Shown here: positions 35,149 through 43,720 of the stretch, in pieces
Numbering within the stretch: position 1 is the stretch's first letter
Layout of the letters: the number at the start of each line of letters is the position of its first letter
NCBI GenBank assembly: GCA_963696025.1
Contig: CAVOII010000004.1
Coordinates: 434,001-498,000 of the forward strand
Source: JABCYV01 sp963696025
Lineage (GTDB): Bacteria > Acidobacteriota > Terriglobia > Terriglobales > Acidobacteriaceae
DNA: 64,000 bases
Reading direction: 5' to 3'
Made by a program: the position numbers and the translations under genes
Notes under the pieces: model-generated
Told to the model about the DNA's origin: nothing
Seen by the model: the letters and a program-made list of their open reading frames with translations, nothing else
The model's database searches: none

Positions 35149-35861
35149 TCAGGATGTACCGGACCTAACGGAACAACGCTCTCGAAGAGAGTGGATTGCT
35201 TTAGCTCCCGCAGCGCTTGCTCTTGCTTCTTACGCGTACCTTCGAGATCAAACTGAACCCGTACGTGCTGTTTAGTAGGGGCGATCTGCACGTTCTCCAT
35301 GATTCCGTGGACCGACTCCAACGCACGGTTCACTTCCCGCATGATGTCATCCGCGGTCTGACCAGTGACTTCGTAGGTATAAAACCCCAGCTTTACGCTG
35401 AATTGCGTTTCCGCCCTTCCGAGCAGAAACAGGCAAAGCAGGATGAGCGCCGTGGCAAAGATGGAAGTGAGGTACAGCCCACCGCCAACCGCCATTCCCA
35501 CCGAGGCCACGACGAACAGCGTCGAAGCAGTCGTGATGCCCGTCACTAGATCTCCGCGGTTCCGCAGAATAGAACCCGCCCCGATAAAGCCAATTCCCGG
35601 GATGATCTGAGCAGCAATCCGAGTGTGGTCGCCGATGTGCTCCACCGCCAGTTCATCAGACAGAATAGTGAACAGCGCCGCGCCGAAACAGATAAACATA
35701 TTGGTGCGGAGACCGGCGGGCCGGTGTTTGAGTTCGCGATCCAGGCCAATAACTCCGCCTAAAATTGCTGCCAGCACCAGCCGGGCCATAGATAGCCCAA
35801 GGATAGACGACATCTCCGTTCGTAACATTTCGAAGATGTGGGCTGTTGTCATCGGAAGCAA
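35145..35861 (-). CDS. MgtC/SapB-family membrane protein
   Basis: The 238-residue protein has the four- to five-helix MgtC/SapB domain: LVLAAILGGVIGLDRELKHR, GLRTNMFICFGAALFTILSD and IAAQIIPGIGFIGAGSILRN. GITTASTLFVVASVGMAVGG and a helix at about 120-140 follow. A cytoplasmic C-terminal domain (about 160-238, KLGFYTYEVTGQTADDIMRE) resembles ACT-like folds. Members are linked to magnesium homeostasis and membrane potential rather than proven transport. A TAAAAT just upstream could be the -10 box. It opens the dapF-ldcA-mpl-M61-plsC run through a 4-nt overlap. Confidence 0.88.
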   Translation of the reverse strand: MLPMTTAHIFEMLRTEMSSILGLSMARLVLAAILGGVIGLDRELKHRPAGLRTNMFICFGAALFTILSDELAVEHIGDHTRIAAQIIPGIGFIGAGSILRNRGDLVTGITTASTLFVVASVGMAVGGGLYLTSIFATALILLCLFLLGRAETQFSVKLGFYTYEVTGQTADDIMREVNRALESVHGIMENVQIAPTKQHVRVQFDLEGTRKKQEQALRELKQSTLFESVVPLGPVHPE

Positions 35862-35931
35862 GTTGGCTGAATTTTATCACTGGAAAACTCCCGTCCAGCC
35901 GCTTCCGCAGCCCATTAGTTAACGCAAATGA

Positions 35932-37569
35932 TTACCTTGCCGCCGGCCGAGTCTGGTAGATCGTCGCCACCGGTTGGCCTGAGACGTGGATGACCGCGAG
36001 CGGAAACATACTCTGCGTGCGCGTCGCGAGGGAGACCGCATCGCCCTCGAAGGCAATCACAAACTCTGCGTATCGCTGCGGATTGGCCAGCGCACGCTCC
36101 CACAAACCCTCCGGATCGGGCGGTTGCGCCCAGGTACGGTGATTGCCTTCGTTGATCACTCGGCGCAACGGGATCCCCGCCTGTTGCAGCGCGCCCACGT
36201 GGTTCCCAAAGAACATGAGCAGGGTGGAATCATGCGGCAGTCCCCTCAGGTAGGCCGCCACCTCGGTCTCCAGCGCGATACGGGTGCGGGAGTTGATCCG
36301 GGCTTCGCTCAGGGAGACGGGATCGTCCCAGATCGCTGCATAGCTGATTGCTACAAACGCCAGTGCGACGACAGCGATTCCGGCTCGCGCAATTGCAGGT
36401 CGAAGAAAGCTCGCGATGAAATAGACTGCCAGCGCAACAAACACAGCGAACGCCGGAAGCAATTCCAAACCGTAGCGTGCGTTGTAATAGGAGAATGGCC
36501 ACCACACCGGCAAGTAGATAGGCACGCCGCCGTAGGCGATCGAAAGCGCATAGAAGATTAGTGGAATCCAAAGCAGCAGAAGCGGCCACAGCCGTCGATC
36601 AGAAATTAAGGCCAGCACAGTGCCAGTCAACGCCAGCAACCACCACAACCGCCCCCAGTTTCCCGGTGCCACGTTCAATTCCCCGGACTTCAGAAAATAA
36701 TCCGCCGCCACTGCCAAATTCCGCGCACCTGGATGCGGTGGAGTCTCTGATCTCCGCTCAATGGCCTTCGCCGAGTACGGGCCATTGGCAAACTCCAGAG
36801 GGTTTCGATAGACAATCGCGTTGTAGCCCAGCCAGAACACAGGAGCGGACACCGCCAGCAAGACAAAGGCCCGCAAGCGGCGGACCGACATTTCTCCACG
36901 CTTCGTTTTAATAACCAGTACGGTTGCAATGACGACAGCAACCGCCAGAAGCCACCCATCGTAGCGAGTCACACACGCCGCCGCCAGGCAGAGCCCTGCC
37001 TTCACCAACGATGACGGGCCAGACTTTCCCAAACGCGCTTCATTCTGCCCTGCTTCCTGAACGAATTCGTTGAAGTACGCTACCGTCCAGATAAATAGAC
37101 CGAGATACAGCGGTTCTGTCATGGCGGTCGCTTGCAGATAAATCAGATTTGGGTTCGCAACGTAAATCAATGTTGCAATCCATGCAGCGATTCGCACCGC
37201 GGCGTCTGGCTGGGTAGGAAATCCCACCGCGCCCCGGACTAAACGGAAGATGCCCACCGCGCCCAGAACATAAGCCACCAATGATGGAATTGATCCGCCT
37301 ACTCCGGTCTGCCACGCCCAATCAGAAAGCAGAAACGGAATCATCAGGAGATGTGGCAGCGGCAACCAGACGGTGCCCAGTTGAAGCAGGCCAGGAGTGC
37401 GGGAATCGAAGACGCGCCGCGCGATGTTGATGTGGGCAACCGCGTCTCCGTAGAGCAGCAGGTCACTATTTCGCAGGTAAAACAGGAAAAATCCGATCGA
37501 GACGCAAGAGGCAAGCCACAGCACCAGGCTGGTCTCAGCGTCCCAGCGGCGGTTCGGTGGAGGACTCAT
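35932..37569 (-). CDS. Polytopic membrane glycosyltransferase (GT39/ArnT-like fold)
   Basis: The 545-residue protein has about eleven membrane helices. An acidic motif sits in the first periplasmic loop (YGDAVAHINIARRVFDS), which is the pattern of GT-C glycosyltransferases using polyprenyl-phosphate sugars. Further segments are GSIPSLVAYVLGAVGIFRLV, LIYVANPNLIYLQATAMTEP and YYNARYGLELLPAFAVFVAL. A soluble C-terminal region follows (about 440-545; ALETEVAAYLRGLPHDSTLL). The acceptor is unknown. Its ATG overlaps the pfkB stop as ATGA, so it is co-translated with mtnP-pfkB. Confidence 0.8.
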   Translation of the reverse strand: MSPPPNRRWDAETSLVLWLASCVSIGFFLFYLRNSDLLLYGDAVAHINIARRVFDSRTPGLLQLGTVWLPLPHLLMIPFLLSDWAWQTGVGGSIPSLVAYVLGAVGIFRLVRGAVGFPTQPDAAVRIAAWIATLIYVANPNLIYLQATAMTEPLYLGLFIWTVAYFNEFVQEAGQNEARLGKSGPSSLVKAGLCLAAACVTRYDGWLLAVAVVIATVLVIKTKRGEMSVRRLRAFVLLAVSAPVFWLGYNAIVYRNPLEFANGPYSAKAIERRSETPPHPGARNLAVAADYFLKSGELNVAPGNWGRLWWLLALTGTVLALISDRRLWPLLLLWIPLIFYALSIAYGGVPIYLPVWWPFSYYNARYGLELLPAFAVFVALAVYFIASFLRPAIARAGIAVVALAFVAISYAAIWDDPVSLSEARINSRTRIALETEVAAYLRGLPHDSTLLMFFGNHVGALQQAGIPLRRVINEGNHRTWAQPPDPEGLWERALANPQRYAEFVIAFEGDAVSLATRTQSMFPLAVIHVSGQPVATIYQTRPAAR

Positions 37570-38489
37570 TCCAGGTGGGTAAGTTCGCGAAAAATCTGAA
37601 AGCGAGCGTCAATCTCAGCCCGCGTGAGCGATTGCAGGCGCTCAGTACCAAACTGCTCCACGGCAAATGACCCCATAACGCCGCCATAAAATAGTGCCCG
37701 CTTGAGCACCTCGCGATTCAGTTGCTGCTGGGAAGCGATGTAACCCATAAATCCTCCGGCAAAAGAATCGCCAGCGCCGGTTGGATCCTTCACTTCTTCA
37801 ATGGGCAACGCGGGAGCGCGAAAAGGATGACTACCGATTCCGAACACGCCTTCACGAAAAAATATCGTCGCACCATATTCGCCGTGTTTCACTACCAGTG
37901 CCTGCGGACCCATGGCGAGGACCTCCCGCGCCGCTCGCAGCAGACTGGTCTCTCCAACCAGCATTTTAGCTTCAGCGTCGTTGATCAGCAGGAGGTCGAT
38001 AACTTTCAGTGTCTCAGTCAGCTCTTTTTTCGTGCGCTGGATCCAGTAATTCATGGTGTCGCCGCCCGTCAGTCGTACACCGTCCATCTCCCGCCGAACC
38101 TGCCGCTGCAGATCAGGATGGATGTTCCCCAAGAAAAGAAACTGCGTATCTGCGTACTCGCGCGGGATGTGCGGCTCAAAGCGTTCGAACACGTTCAAAT
38201 CCGTGAAGTCGGTTTTGGCTTCATTCAGATTGTCGAGATAGTGTCCGCCCCAGCGGAAGGTTTTGCCCGCCGCGTGCTCAATGCCGCGCGTATCGATTCC
38301 GCGTTTTTTCAGAACACTCTCATGTTGCGGAGTGAAGTCTTCGCCCACAATCCCCACCAAGCGCACTTCGGTGAAATAGCTGGCCGCCAGGGAAAAATAT
38401 GTGGCTGATCCGCCCAGCAAGTTGTCGGCCTTTCCCGAGGGGCTGGCGACGTTATCGAATGCGATTGAACCTACGGCAAGAATGCTCAT
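37566..38489 (-). CDS. PfkB-family sugar or nucleoside kinase
   Basis: The ATG at 38489 overlaps the mtnP stop (ATGA), which fixes the start (MSILAVGSIAFDN) against a longer frame from 38609. The 307-residue protein has the N-terminal glycine pair in NLLGGSATYFSLAASYF and the C-terminal PfkB signature DPTGAGDSFAGGFMGY (about 236-251), with the catalytic Asp. LLINDAEAKMLVGETSLL and GPQALVVKHGEYGATIFF fit the ribokinase fold. Coupling to MTA phosphorylase suggests a nucleoside or ribose-related substrate from methionine salvage or adenosine salvage, but this is inference. Confidence 0.88.
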   Translation of the reverse strand: MSILAVGSIAFDNVASPSGKADNLLGGSATYFSLAASYFTEVRLVGIVGEDFTPQHESVLKKRGIDTRGIEHAAGKTFRWGGHYLDNLNEAKTDFTDLNVFERFEPHIPREYADTQFLFLGNIHPDLQRQVRREMDGVRLTGGDTMNYWIQRTKKELTETLKVIDLLLINDAEAKMLVGETSLLRAAREVLAMGPQALVVKHGEYGATIFFREGVFGIGSHPFRAPALPIEEVKDPTGAGDSFAGGFMGYIASQQQLNREVLKRALFYGGVMGSFAVEQFGTERLQSLTRAEIDARFQIFRELTHLE

Positions 38490-39364
38490 TGTTTGGCTGT
38501 ATTTCTTAAATATTTTCCGAGGATGAGTTTCAATTTCTGACGGGTTGCTGCCGGAATCTTGTCCCGTTCGGTGAGGATGGCATGAGCGAGCGCTGACCCG
38601 CATTTGCAATTTCGCCTCGCTGGCATGGCGGCTACTGTCTGCCGAATCACTCTAGTCGCGTTGTCCGCGTTTTTTACCAGGACGGCGACAACCTGGTCAA
38701 CCGTGACCGAATCATGGTGAGGATGCCAGCAATCGTAGTCGGTCACCATCGCAATCGTTACGTAGCAGATCTCAGCCTCGCGGGCGAGTTTGGCTTCTTG
38801 CAGATTGGTCATACCGATCACGTCCATCCCCCAGCCGCGATAGACGTTCGATTCGGCTTTGGTAGAAAACTGCGGACCTTCCATGCAGAGATACGTCCCA
38901 CCCCGCTTTCCAGTCACACCGGCTGTCTGGCATGCGGTTTCGACCACTCGAGCGAGTTCCGGGCAGATCGGATCAGCGAAGGCGATGTGGACCACGATTC
39001 CGTTCCCGAAAAACGTGTCGACGCGATGACGCGTGCGATCGAAGAACTGGTCGGGAATCACGAAGTCCAGGGGTTTATGTTCCTCTTTCAGTGAACCTAC
39101 CGCTGAAATGGAAACGATTCGCTCTACGCCCAGTTGTTTGAAACCGTGAATATTGGCTCGGAAGTTCAGTTCCGTGGGCAGAATCCGGTGTCCGCGTCCG
39201 TGCCGCGCCAGGAAGGCCACCTGACGACCTTCTAGTGTACCCAATACATAGGCCTCAGAAGGCTTGCCAAACGGCGTCTTCAGGCGCACTTCCTTCACCT
39301 TGCTGAGTCCAGGCATGGAGTAAAGCCCGCTACCGCCAATGATCCCAATCTCCGCTCGCGACAA
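38486..39364 (-). CDS. mtnP: S-methyl-5'-thioadenosine phosphorylase
   Basis: MtnP splits methylthioadenosine with phosphate into adenine and methylthioribose-1-phosphate, the start of methionine salvage. The 292-residue protein begins with a TTG (MSRAEIGIIGGSGLYSMPGL). It has phosphate/nucleoside-site segments FLARHGRGHRILPTELNFRA, CMEGPQFSTKAESNVYRGWG and VIGMTNLQEAKLAREAEICY. The MTAP-type TDYDCWH lies near the base pocket. A TATAAT about 42 nt upstream marks a promoter, so the mtnP-pfkB-glycosyltransferase group can be transcribed on its own. Other mtn genes are not in the window. Confidence 0.93.
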   Translation of the reverse strand: MSRAEIGIIGGSGLYSMPGLSKVKEVRLKTPFGKPSEAYVLGTLEGRQVAFLARHGRGHRILPTELNFRANIHGFKQLGVERIVSISAVGSLKEEHKPLDFVIPDQFFDRTRHRVDTFFGNGIVVHIAFADPICPELARVVETACQTAGVTGKRGGTYLCMEGPQFSTKAESNVYRGWGMDVIGMTNLQEAKLAREAEICYVTIAMVTDYDCWHPHHDSVTVDQVVAVLVKNADNATRVIRQTVAAMPARRNCKCGSALAHAILTERDKIPAATRQKLKLILGKYLRNTAKQ

Positions 39365-39405
39365 AAGTCCCCCGAAGAGTTCTATGCCTGAATGACAAAC
39401 TGGTG

Positions 39406-39411
39406 ATTATA
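39406..39411 (-). promoter_or_regulatory. -10 box (TATAAT, preceded by TG) of mtnP
   Basis: TTTGTATAATCACC on the minus strand lies between the metallopeptidase gene and mtnP. The leader to the TTG start would be about 35 nt. Confidence 0.45.
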
Positions 39412-39462
39412 CAAAATCGATCGCGGGGCTGAACTTGCGCCGGCCGTAGGCCACAAACGAGC

Positions 39463-40920
39463 TCACTTCCCCGCTGCGACGGCGGGGAATACTTCTTGCT
39501 CGAGGCGATCCGATGTTGGCTGATCGAGACTTTCGGTAATCAGCAGGGTGTCGCCTTCGACGTCAATGACAACCGGCCCGGCTTCTGTGAGCCATATGTG
39601 TTTCCCGGTCAAGGTCTTCAACGTATCCAGGCTAATTGCCGAGTTCCTTTCATCCGCGTCGCGCAGGTGGGTATATCGTTTGGCCAGATACTTGGCGTAG
39701 ATCGCGGCAAACTCCGCGGACCGCTCCGCATTCGACCACCGCGATACATACAGCAAAGTCAGAGGAGCTGACGAATCACCCTTCGGATACGCAGCGTAGT
39801 AGTAGCCGCCTCGCCAGTGCGGATAGAGTGCGCGCGAGGCGTCGACTCCAGCGTATTGATCGATCAGTACCGCCACGTCGAATTCTCCAACGGCACCCAC
39901 GTCAAACCGGTCATAGTTCTTGAACGTCTGCTTGAAGTCAGGCAGCCGCATCGGTTCAATGTGCTCGCCGGATAAGTATGTTTTTGGTTCCATGATCTGG
40001 CGAGTGTTCTGTGGCGGATTCAGAAATAATCCGGCGAAGGCTTTTTCTTTGCCTCCTTGAGTCAGCAGGTCAGCAGTAAAGTCAATTCCGTAGCGATAGG
40101 GGAAGGTCAAAGCCTCTTTCATGTAGATGGGCGCGCCCTGAAACTGGGGTGAGTCCGCCGTGCCCGCCAGCATGCCTTGCTTCAGCGCGTCAACCACCGC
40201 GCGCGAATCCTTCAGCGACTGTCCCATCGGTGCCAACATGTAGTCGATTAGCACCGCCATCGCCTGGCCCTCGACAACCGCTTGCCGGGCTGTGCCGATC
40301 TCGTCGTTTTCAATATCGGCCCAGGTCACTTCTTTTTTCTTCTCCAGATCCGTGTCGCCTGGTTTCATGTATTTCTCAAGGTTGAAAGACTGATCCTGCA
40401 GGGCATGGGTCAGCTCGTGGGCCAGAACCGGTTTCTGCTGCTCGGCATCCACCCAGTCCAGCAAATTCACCGTCTTCGTCTTGGGATCGTAATAGCCCGC
40501 CACCTGCTCGCGCAGCAGAGCAACCAGAAATGTTCCCAGATCAAAGTCGCGCGGCAGCAGTCCAAACTTTTTCAGCACCAATTCCGACCGCCGCAAGCGT
40601 TTTGCATCTTCGTCCTCGGTGGTGTGCTTCTCAACATACGCAGCCACTTCATTGCGGTCGATGAGCTTTCTTTTGACTTCGTGCTTGATCAGAAAACCGG
40701 TGTCCTTGCTGGCGAAGCGCAGAATCTCATCCACCGAGTGGAAGAGGTCCTGAGCCTCTTGAGGCGAGATTTTCTGTTCCTGTGCTGGCTTGGCGCCGTC
40801 AGCCGCTTTCTGCTGCTGATCTGGCGCTTGCGCCCACCCGGACGCCGCCAAAAGCCAGATCAGTGCACCTGTGCAAAGCTGAGAGAGCGATTTCCGATAG
40901 AATTTCTTTAGATCAATCAT
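39463..40920 (-). CDS. Exported zinc-metallopeptidase-like protein, unclassified
   Basis: The 485-residue protein has an N-terminal hydrophobic segment (LCTGALIWLLAASGWAQ) consistent with a signal peptide. A zinc-binding HELTHALQDQ near residue 167 follows KPVLA, and there is an acidic, Lys-rich helical region before it (AAYVEKHTTEDEDAKRLRRS). The central part contains VVEGQAMAVLIDYMLAPMGQ, in which Glu may be the third zinc ligand. I do not recognise a named peptidase family. It starts only 11 bp from the divergent TPR gene. About 100 bp with a promoter separate it from mtnP. Confidence 0.8.
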   Translation of the reverse strand: MIDLKKFYRKSLSQLCTGALIWLLAASGWAQAPDQQQKAADGAKPAQEQKISPQEAQDLFHSVDEILRFASKDTGFLIKHEVKRKLIDRNEVAAYVEKHTTEDEDAKRLRRSELVLKKFGLLPRDFDLGTFLVALLREQVAGYYDPKTKTVNLLDWVDAEQQKPVLAHELTHALQDQSFNLEKYMKPGDTDLEKKKEVTWADIENDEIGTARQAVVEGQAMAVLIDYMLAPMGQSLKDSRAVVDALKQGMLAGTADSPQFQGAPIYMKEALTFPYRYGIDFTADLLTQGGKEKAFAGLFLNPPQNTRQIMEPKTYLSGEHIEPMRLPDFKQTFKNYDRFDVGAVGEFDVAVLIDQYAGVDASRALYPHWRGGYYYAAYPKGDSSAPLTLLYVSRWSNAERSAEFAAIYAKYLAKRYTHLRDADERNSAISLDTLKTLTGKHIWLTEAGPVVIDVEGDTLLITESLDQPTSDRLEQEVFPAVAAGK

Positions 40921-40931
40921 TGGTTTTCTTT

Positions 40932-41417
40932 ATGTCCGACGCGGACCCTCGCCAGACCGCCGCCGAATGCTTCCAGAAAGCCTACGAGCTGCAAATGTCC
41001 GGCGACTTCCAGCAAGCCATTGAACTCTACACTCGCTCCCTCGAAGCCTTCCCTACCGCCGAGGCCTACACCTTCCGCGGCTGGGCCTATTCTTTTCTGG
41101 GAGACTACGACCGCGCCATAGCCGAATGCCTTGAAGCCATCAAGATCGATCCCGAATTCGGCAACCCGTACAACGATATCGGGGCTTACCTGATTCAACA
41201 AGAAAAATGGGACGAGGCCATCCCCTGGTTCCAGAAAGCCATGACCGCCCCGCGCTACGAGGCGCGTTGCTATCCCCACTTCAATCTCGGCCGGGTTTAC
41301 GAGCATCAGCGGAATTGGCAAAAGGCGAAGGAGTGCTACGCGCAGGCGTACGCGTTGGATAAACGATACACGGCCGCTCTGGCGGGAATTCGCCGGTTAA
41401 GGGCGGCATGGAATTAG
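40932..41417 (+). CDS. Small TPR-repeat protein
   Basis: From the ATG at 40932 the protein has 161 residues and about four TPR units: AECFQKAYELQMSGDFQQAI, AYTFRGWAYSFLGDYDRAIA, GNPYNDIGAYLIQQEKWDEA and CYPHFNLGRVYEHQRNWQKA. It has no signal peptide, so it is likely a cytosolic scaffold. The frame is open upstream to 40782, but that part overlaps the divergent metallopeptidase gene. The start-to-start gap is 11 bp, so its promoter must lie inside the neighbour; GATAGAAT at about 40897 is a candidate. Confidence 0.85.
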   Translation: MSDADPRQTAAECFQKAYELQMSGDFQQAIELYTRSLEAFPTAEAYTFRGWAYSFLGDYDRAIAECLEAIKIDPEFGNPYNDIGAYLIQQEKWDEAIPWFQKAMTAPRYEARCYPHFNLGRVYEHQRNWQKAKECYAQAYALDKRYTAALAGIRRLRAAWN

Positions 41418-41454
41418 ATCGCAACCGCTGCCTGCGGCCAACCCTTAACAACTT

Positions 41455-41670
41455 GTCATCCTGAGCGGAGCGAGTGCTTGGCGAAGCGAAGCAACCGCGG
41501 AGTCGAAGGATCCCTCGTAGCTCCTTTCCCAATACCCGACCAGGAATTCTTCCTCCACATTCAATCGCGCGGAAATACCTCCAAGCGTTAGTGATGATCC
41601 ATAGTGGGCAGGGATCCTTCGACTCGGTGGTCTTCGCATTCGCGAAGACCACCGCTCGCTCAGGATGACA
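41455..41670. repeat. REPIN-like pair of inverted REP elements
   Basis: The left arm (41455-41515) runs from TGTCATCCTGAGCG to GTCGAAGGATCCCT. The right arm (41610-41670) is its inverted copy, from AGGGATCCTTCGAC to CGCTCAGGATGACA. About 94 bp separate the arms, and each arm has an inner palindrome (for example GGTCTTCGC and GCGAAGACC in the right arm). It fills the gap between the convergent TPR and dehydrogenase genes. Confidence 0.75.
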
Positions 41671-41672
41671 AA

Positions 41673-42740
41673 TTATCGGCTGATAGCATCCGCCACCCAA
41701 TCTCCTGCTTCCTTCGTCCCCAACTTCCCGCCAATATCGGACGTGGTCTTCTTCTGCCGCACAGCCTCCAGCACCGCGGCTTCAATCTTCGCTGCCTCCG
41801 TGGTCATTCCCAAATGCCCCAGCATCATCGCCGCGGTCAAGATCGCTCCAAACGGATTCGCTTTATTCTTCCCCGCAATCGGCGGCGCCGATCCATGCAC
41901 CGGCTCGAACATCGATGTTTTCCCCGGATGAATGTTCCCACTCGCAGCCATGCCCAGGCCACCCTGCAAGCCCGCAGCCAGATCGGTAATGATGTCGCCG
42001 AACATATTATTAGTCACAATGACATCGAACTGCCGTGGATCGCGCACCATCTGCATGCACAGCGCATCCACATACATGTGCTCGGCAGTGATCTGCGGAT
42101 ACTCCCGGCTCACTTCCTTAAACACACGCTGCCACAGGCCTCCGGCATAGGTCATGGCGTTGGACTTGTCGCACATCAACACCCGTTTGCGCGGGCTTCC
42201 ATTCTGCCTGTGGTGGCGTTCGCAGTATTCGAAGGCATAGCGGATCACGCGCTCCACACCTTTGCGAGTATTGATGTCCTCCTGGACCGCGACCTCGTCC
42301 AGCGTGCCCTGCTTGAAGACGCCACCTGCGTCTACATACACGCCTTCGGTGTTTTCGCGAATGACGACAAAGTCGATATCTTTCGGTTCAACTCCCTTCA
42401 GCGGACACAATCCTGAATCCAGCAGCCGCACCGGCCGCACGTTGGCGTACAGGTCCATCTTGAAGCGCATGCCGAGCAGGATTTCTTTAGCGTGAATGTT
42501 CGATGGCACGCGTGGATCGCCGAAGGCTCCGACTAGGATGGCATCGAATTCGCGGCCCAGCACGACGAATCCGTCGGAGGGCACGGTGACCCCGTCTGCA
42601 AGATAGCGTTCAGCGCTCCAATCGAACGAGGTCATTTCGACCGCTGCGCCTGAGACTGTGATTATTTTGACGGCTTCCGGGATCACTTCAGGTCCGATGC
42701 CGTCGCCGGGGAGGATAGCAATGCGCTTCTTCTGACTCAC
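41673..42740 (-). CDS. Isopropylmalate/isocitrate dehydrogenase-family protein
   Basis: The 355-residue NAD(P)-dependent beta-decarboxylating dehydrogenase has the family start (IAILPGDGIGPEVIPEAVKI), the substrate loop HAKEILLGMRFKMDLYANVR and FVVIRENTEGVYVDAGG. It also has CDKSNAMTYAGGLWQRVFKE with the catalytic Lys, NNMFGDIITDLAAGLQGGLG with the metal-binding Asp, and the nucleotide-binding GSAPPIAGKNKANPFGAILT. 3-Isopropylmalate dehydrogenase (LeuB) is the likeliest, but homoisocitrate or tartrate dehydrogenase-like activity cannot be excluded. No leu genes are adjacent. Confidence 0.87.
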   Translation of the reverse strand: MSQKKRIAILPGDGIGPEVIPEAVKIITVSGAAVEMTSFDWSAERYLADGVTVPSDGFVVLGREFDAILVGAFGDPRVPSNIHAKEILLGMRFKMDLYANVRPVRLLDSGLCPLKGVEPKDIDFVVIRENTEGVYVDAGGVFKQGTLDEVAVQEDINTRKGVERVIRYAFEYCERHHRQNGSPRKRVLMCDKSNAMTYAGGLWQRVFKEVSREYPQITAEHMYVDALCMQMVRDPRQFDVIVTNNMFGDIITDLAAGLQGGLGMAASGNIHPGKTSMFEPVHGSAPPIAGKNKANPFGAILTAAMMLGHLGMTTEAAKIEAAVLEAVRQKKTTSDIGGKLGTKEAGDWVADAISR

Positions 42741-42836
42741 GGCTGGAAAGGTAACATACGAGCCGCGAAATAGTATTTCCCAGGGGTTCGTGGCTAACGC
42801 ACCCCCAACGCGGACGCCAGGCCGAAAGAAAAATTG

Positions 42837-43331
42837 CTATTTCTTGCGCTGCATCTCGAAGCGGAAAGTTGTAGCCTTCCCGTCCTGCATCCAGGTCCAC
42901 TCTTCGCTGTAGTGGTCGGCATCAGGAAAAAAGTAGACAGCCCGGCTCATGTGGCCTTTTTGTGGATCCGGGAGGTTGGTAGCATCAACGAAATCGAAAG
43001 ACGTGATTTTGAAATCAGAAGAGACGGTCGCGCGCATGCGCGGCTGGCTGCCGGAGGGACAAAAATGGGTCATCAGCAGGTGGTCTCCATCGACGTAGAA
43101 CAGACTGAGCATGTCTTCCGAGCCCATCCTGTTTTCGCCCATCACAGCGGTCCCCCCGGCAGCTAAGCGATAGGTGTCCACCACCGCCTCGCCCTGCGTG
43201 TTTTTTCCTTCCCATGTGCCTACCATCGACTTGAATTTATCCAGGAGTCTCTGCGATTCGGACTGAGCAAAAGCAGTGGCCGATGCAAGCACAAGTAATG
43301 AGGCAGCCACCGCGCGAAGTGCTTTTATCAT
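42837..43331 (-). CDS. Secreted lipocalin-like/DUF1579-like protein, unknown function
   Basis: From the ATG at 43331 there is a signal peptide (MIKALRAVAASLLVLASATA, cleaved near AFAQS). The mature part of the 164-residue protein has LLDKFKSMVGTWEGKN, DTYRLAAGGTAVMGENRMGS, MLSLFYVDGDHLLMTHFCPS and HYSEEWTWMQDGKATTFRFE. This beta-rich pattern resembles small heme-binding or DUF1579-type barrels. No enzymatic residue set is evident. The open frame upstream to 43418 lacks a signal and is not used. Confidence 0.75.
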   Translation of the reverse strand: MIKALRAVAASLLVLASATAFAQSESQRLLDKFKSMVGTWEGKNTQGEAVVDTYRLAAGGTAVMGENRMGSEDMLSLFYVDGDHLLMTHFCPSGSQPRMRATVSSDFKITSFDFVDATNLPDPQKGHMSRAVYFFPDADHYSEEWTWMQDGKATTFRFEMQRKK

Positions 43332-43702
43332 GATTCCAAGCCTCCCGAAGGCAAGAACGTTCGGCGTGGATAATAGCATTCCCCGCGCTGCCGTCCCGTT
43401 CCGTTTTCCGACTCTCATTCGAGTAGTGCCACATCAGGTATCACTCGACATAGATCAGGGGCGACTTTTGAAGCAATTTACTGGGCAGTGGATTGCCATC
43501 CTGAGAGCGTTTTTCGCGCAGCGAAGGATCTGGGCGAGCCACGCGAAGCGTTGCGTTCCGGTGCAATGCAATATTCGTGCGTTCGGCCCGCTTCCTTCTC
43601 CAACGGCCCACCACCTAATTCGCTAGTGGTAGACCGCGAATCCTGCTCAGATACAAGGCCCGACTGAACGGCTGGCACACAACTAACTCTCCGCGCACCT
43701 TG
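43332..43702. other. Gene-free stretch with one REP-like copy
   Basis: No gene is seen. A single REP-like unit lies at about 43495-43560 (CATCCTGAGAGCG, GCGCAGCGAAGGATCTGGGC). The stretch ends at the ygfZ promoter. Confidence 0.5.
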
Positions 43703-43708
43703 TATAAT
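43703..43708 (+). promoter_or_regulatory. -10 box (TATAAT, preceded by TTG) of ygfZ
   Basis: TATAAT ends 12 nt before the ygfZ ATG at 43721. Transcription would begin only a few bases before the start codon, so the message would be leaderless or nearly so. Confidence 0.5.
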
Positions 43709-43720
43709 CGAGGGTTGAAG

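Noticed and set aside
41460..41670. Considered a CRISPR array or insertion sequence because of repeated arms
   Set aside because: There are only two arms, in inverted orientation, with no regular spacers and no transposase frame; a REPIN-like pair fits better.
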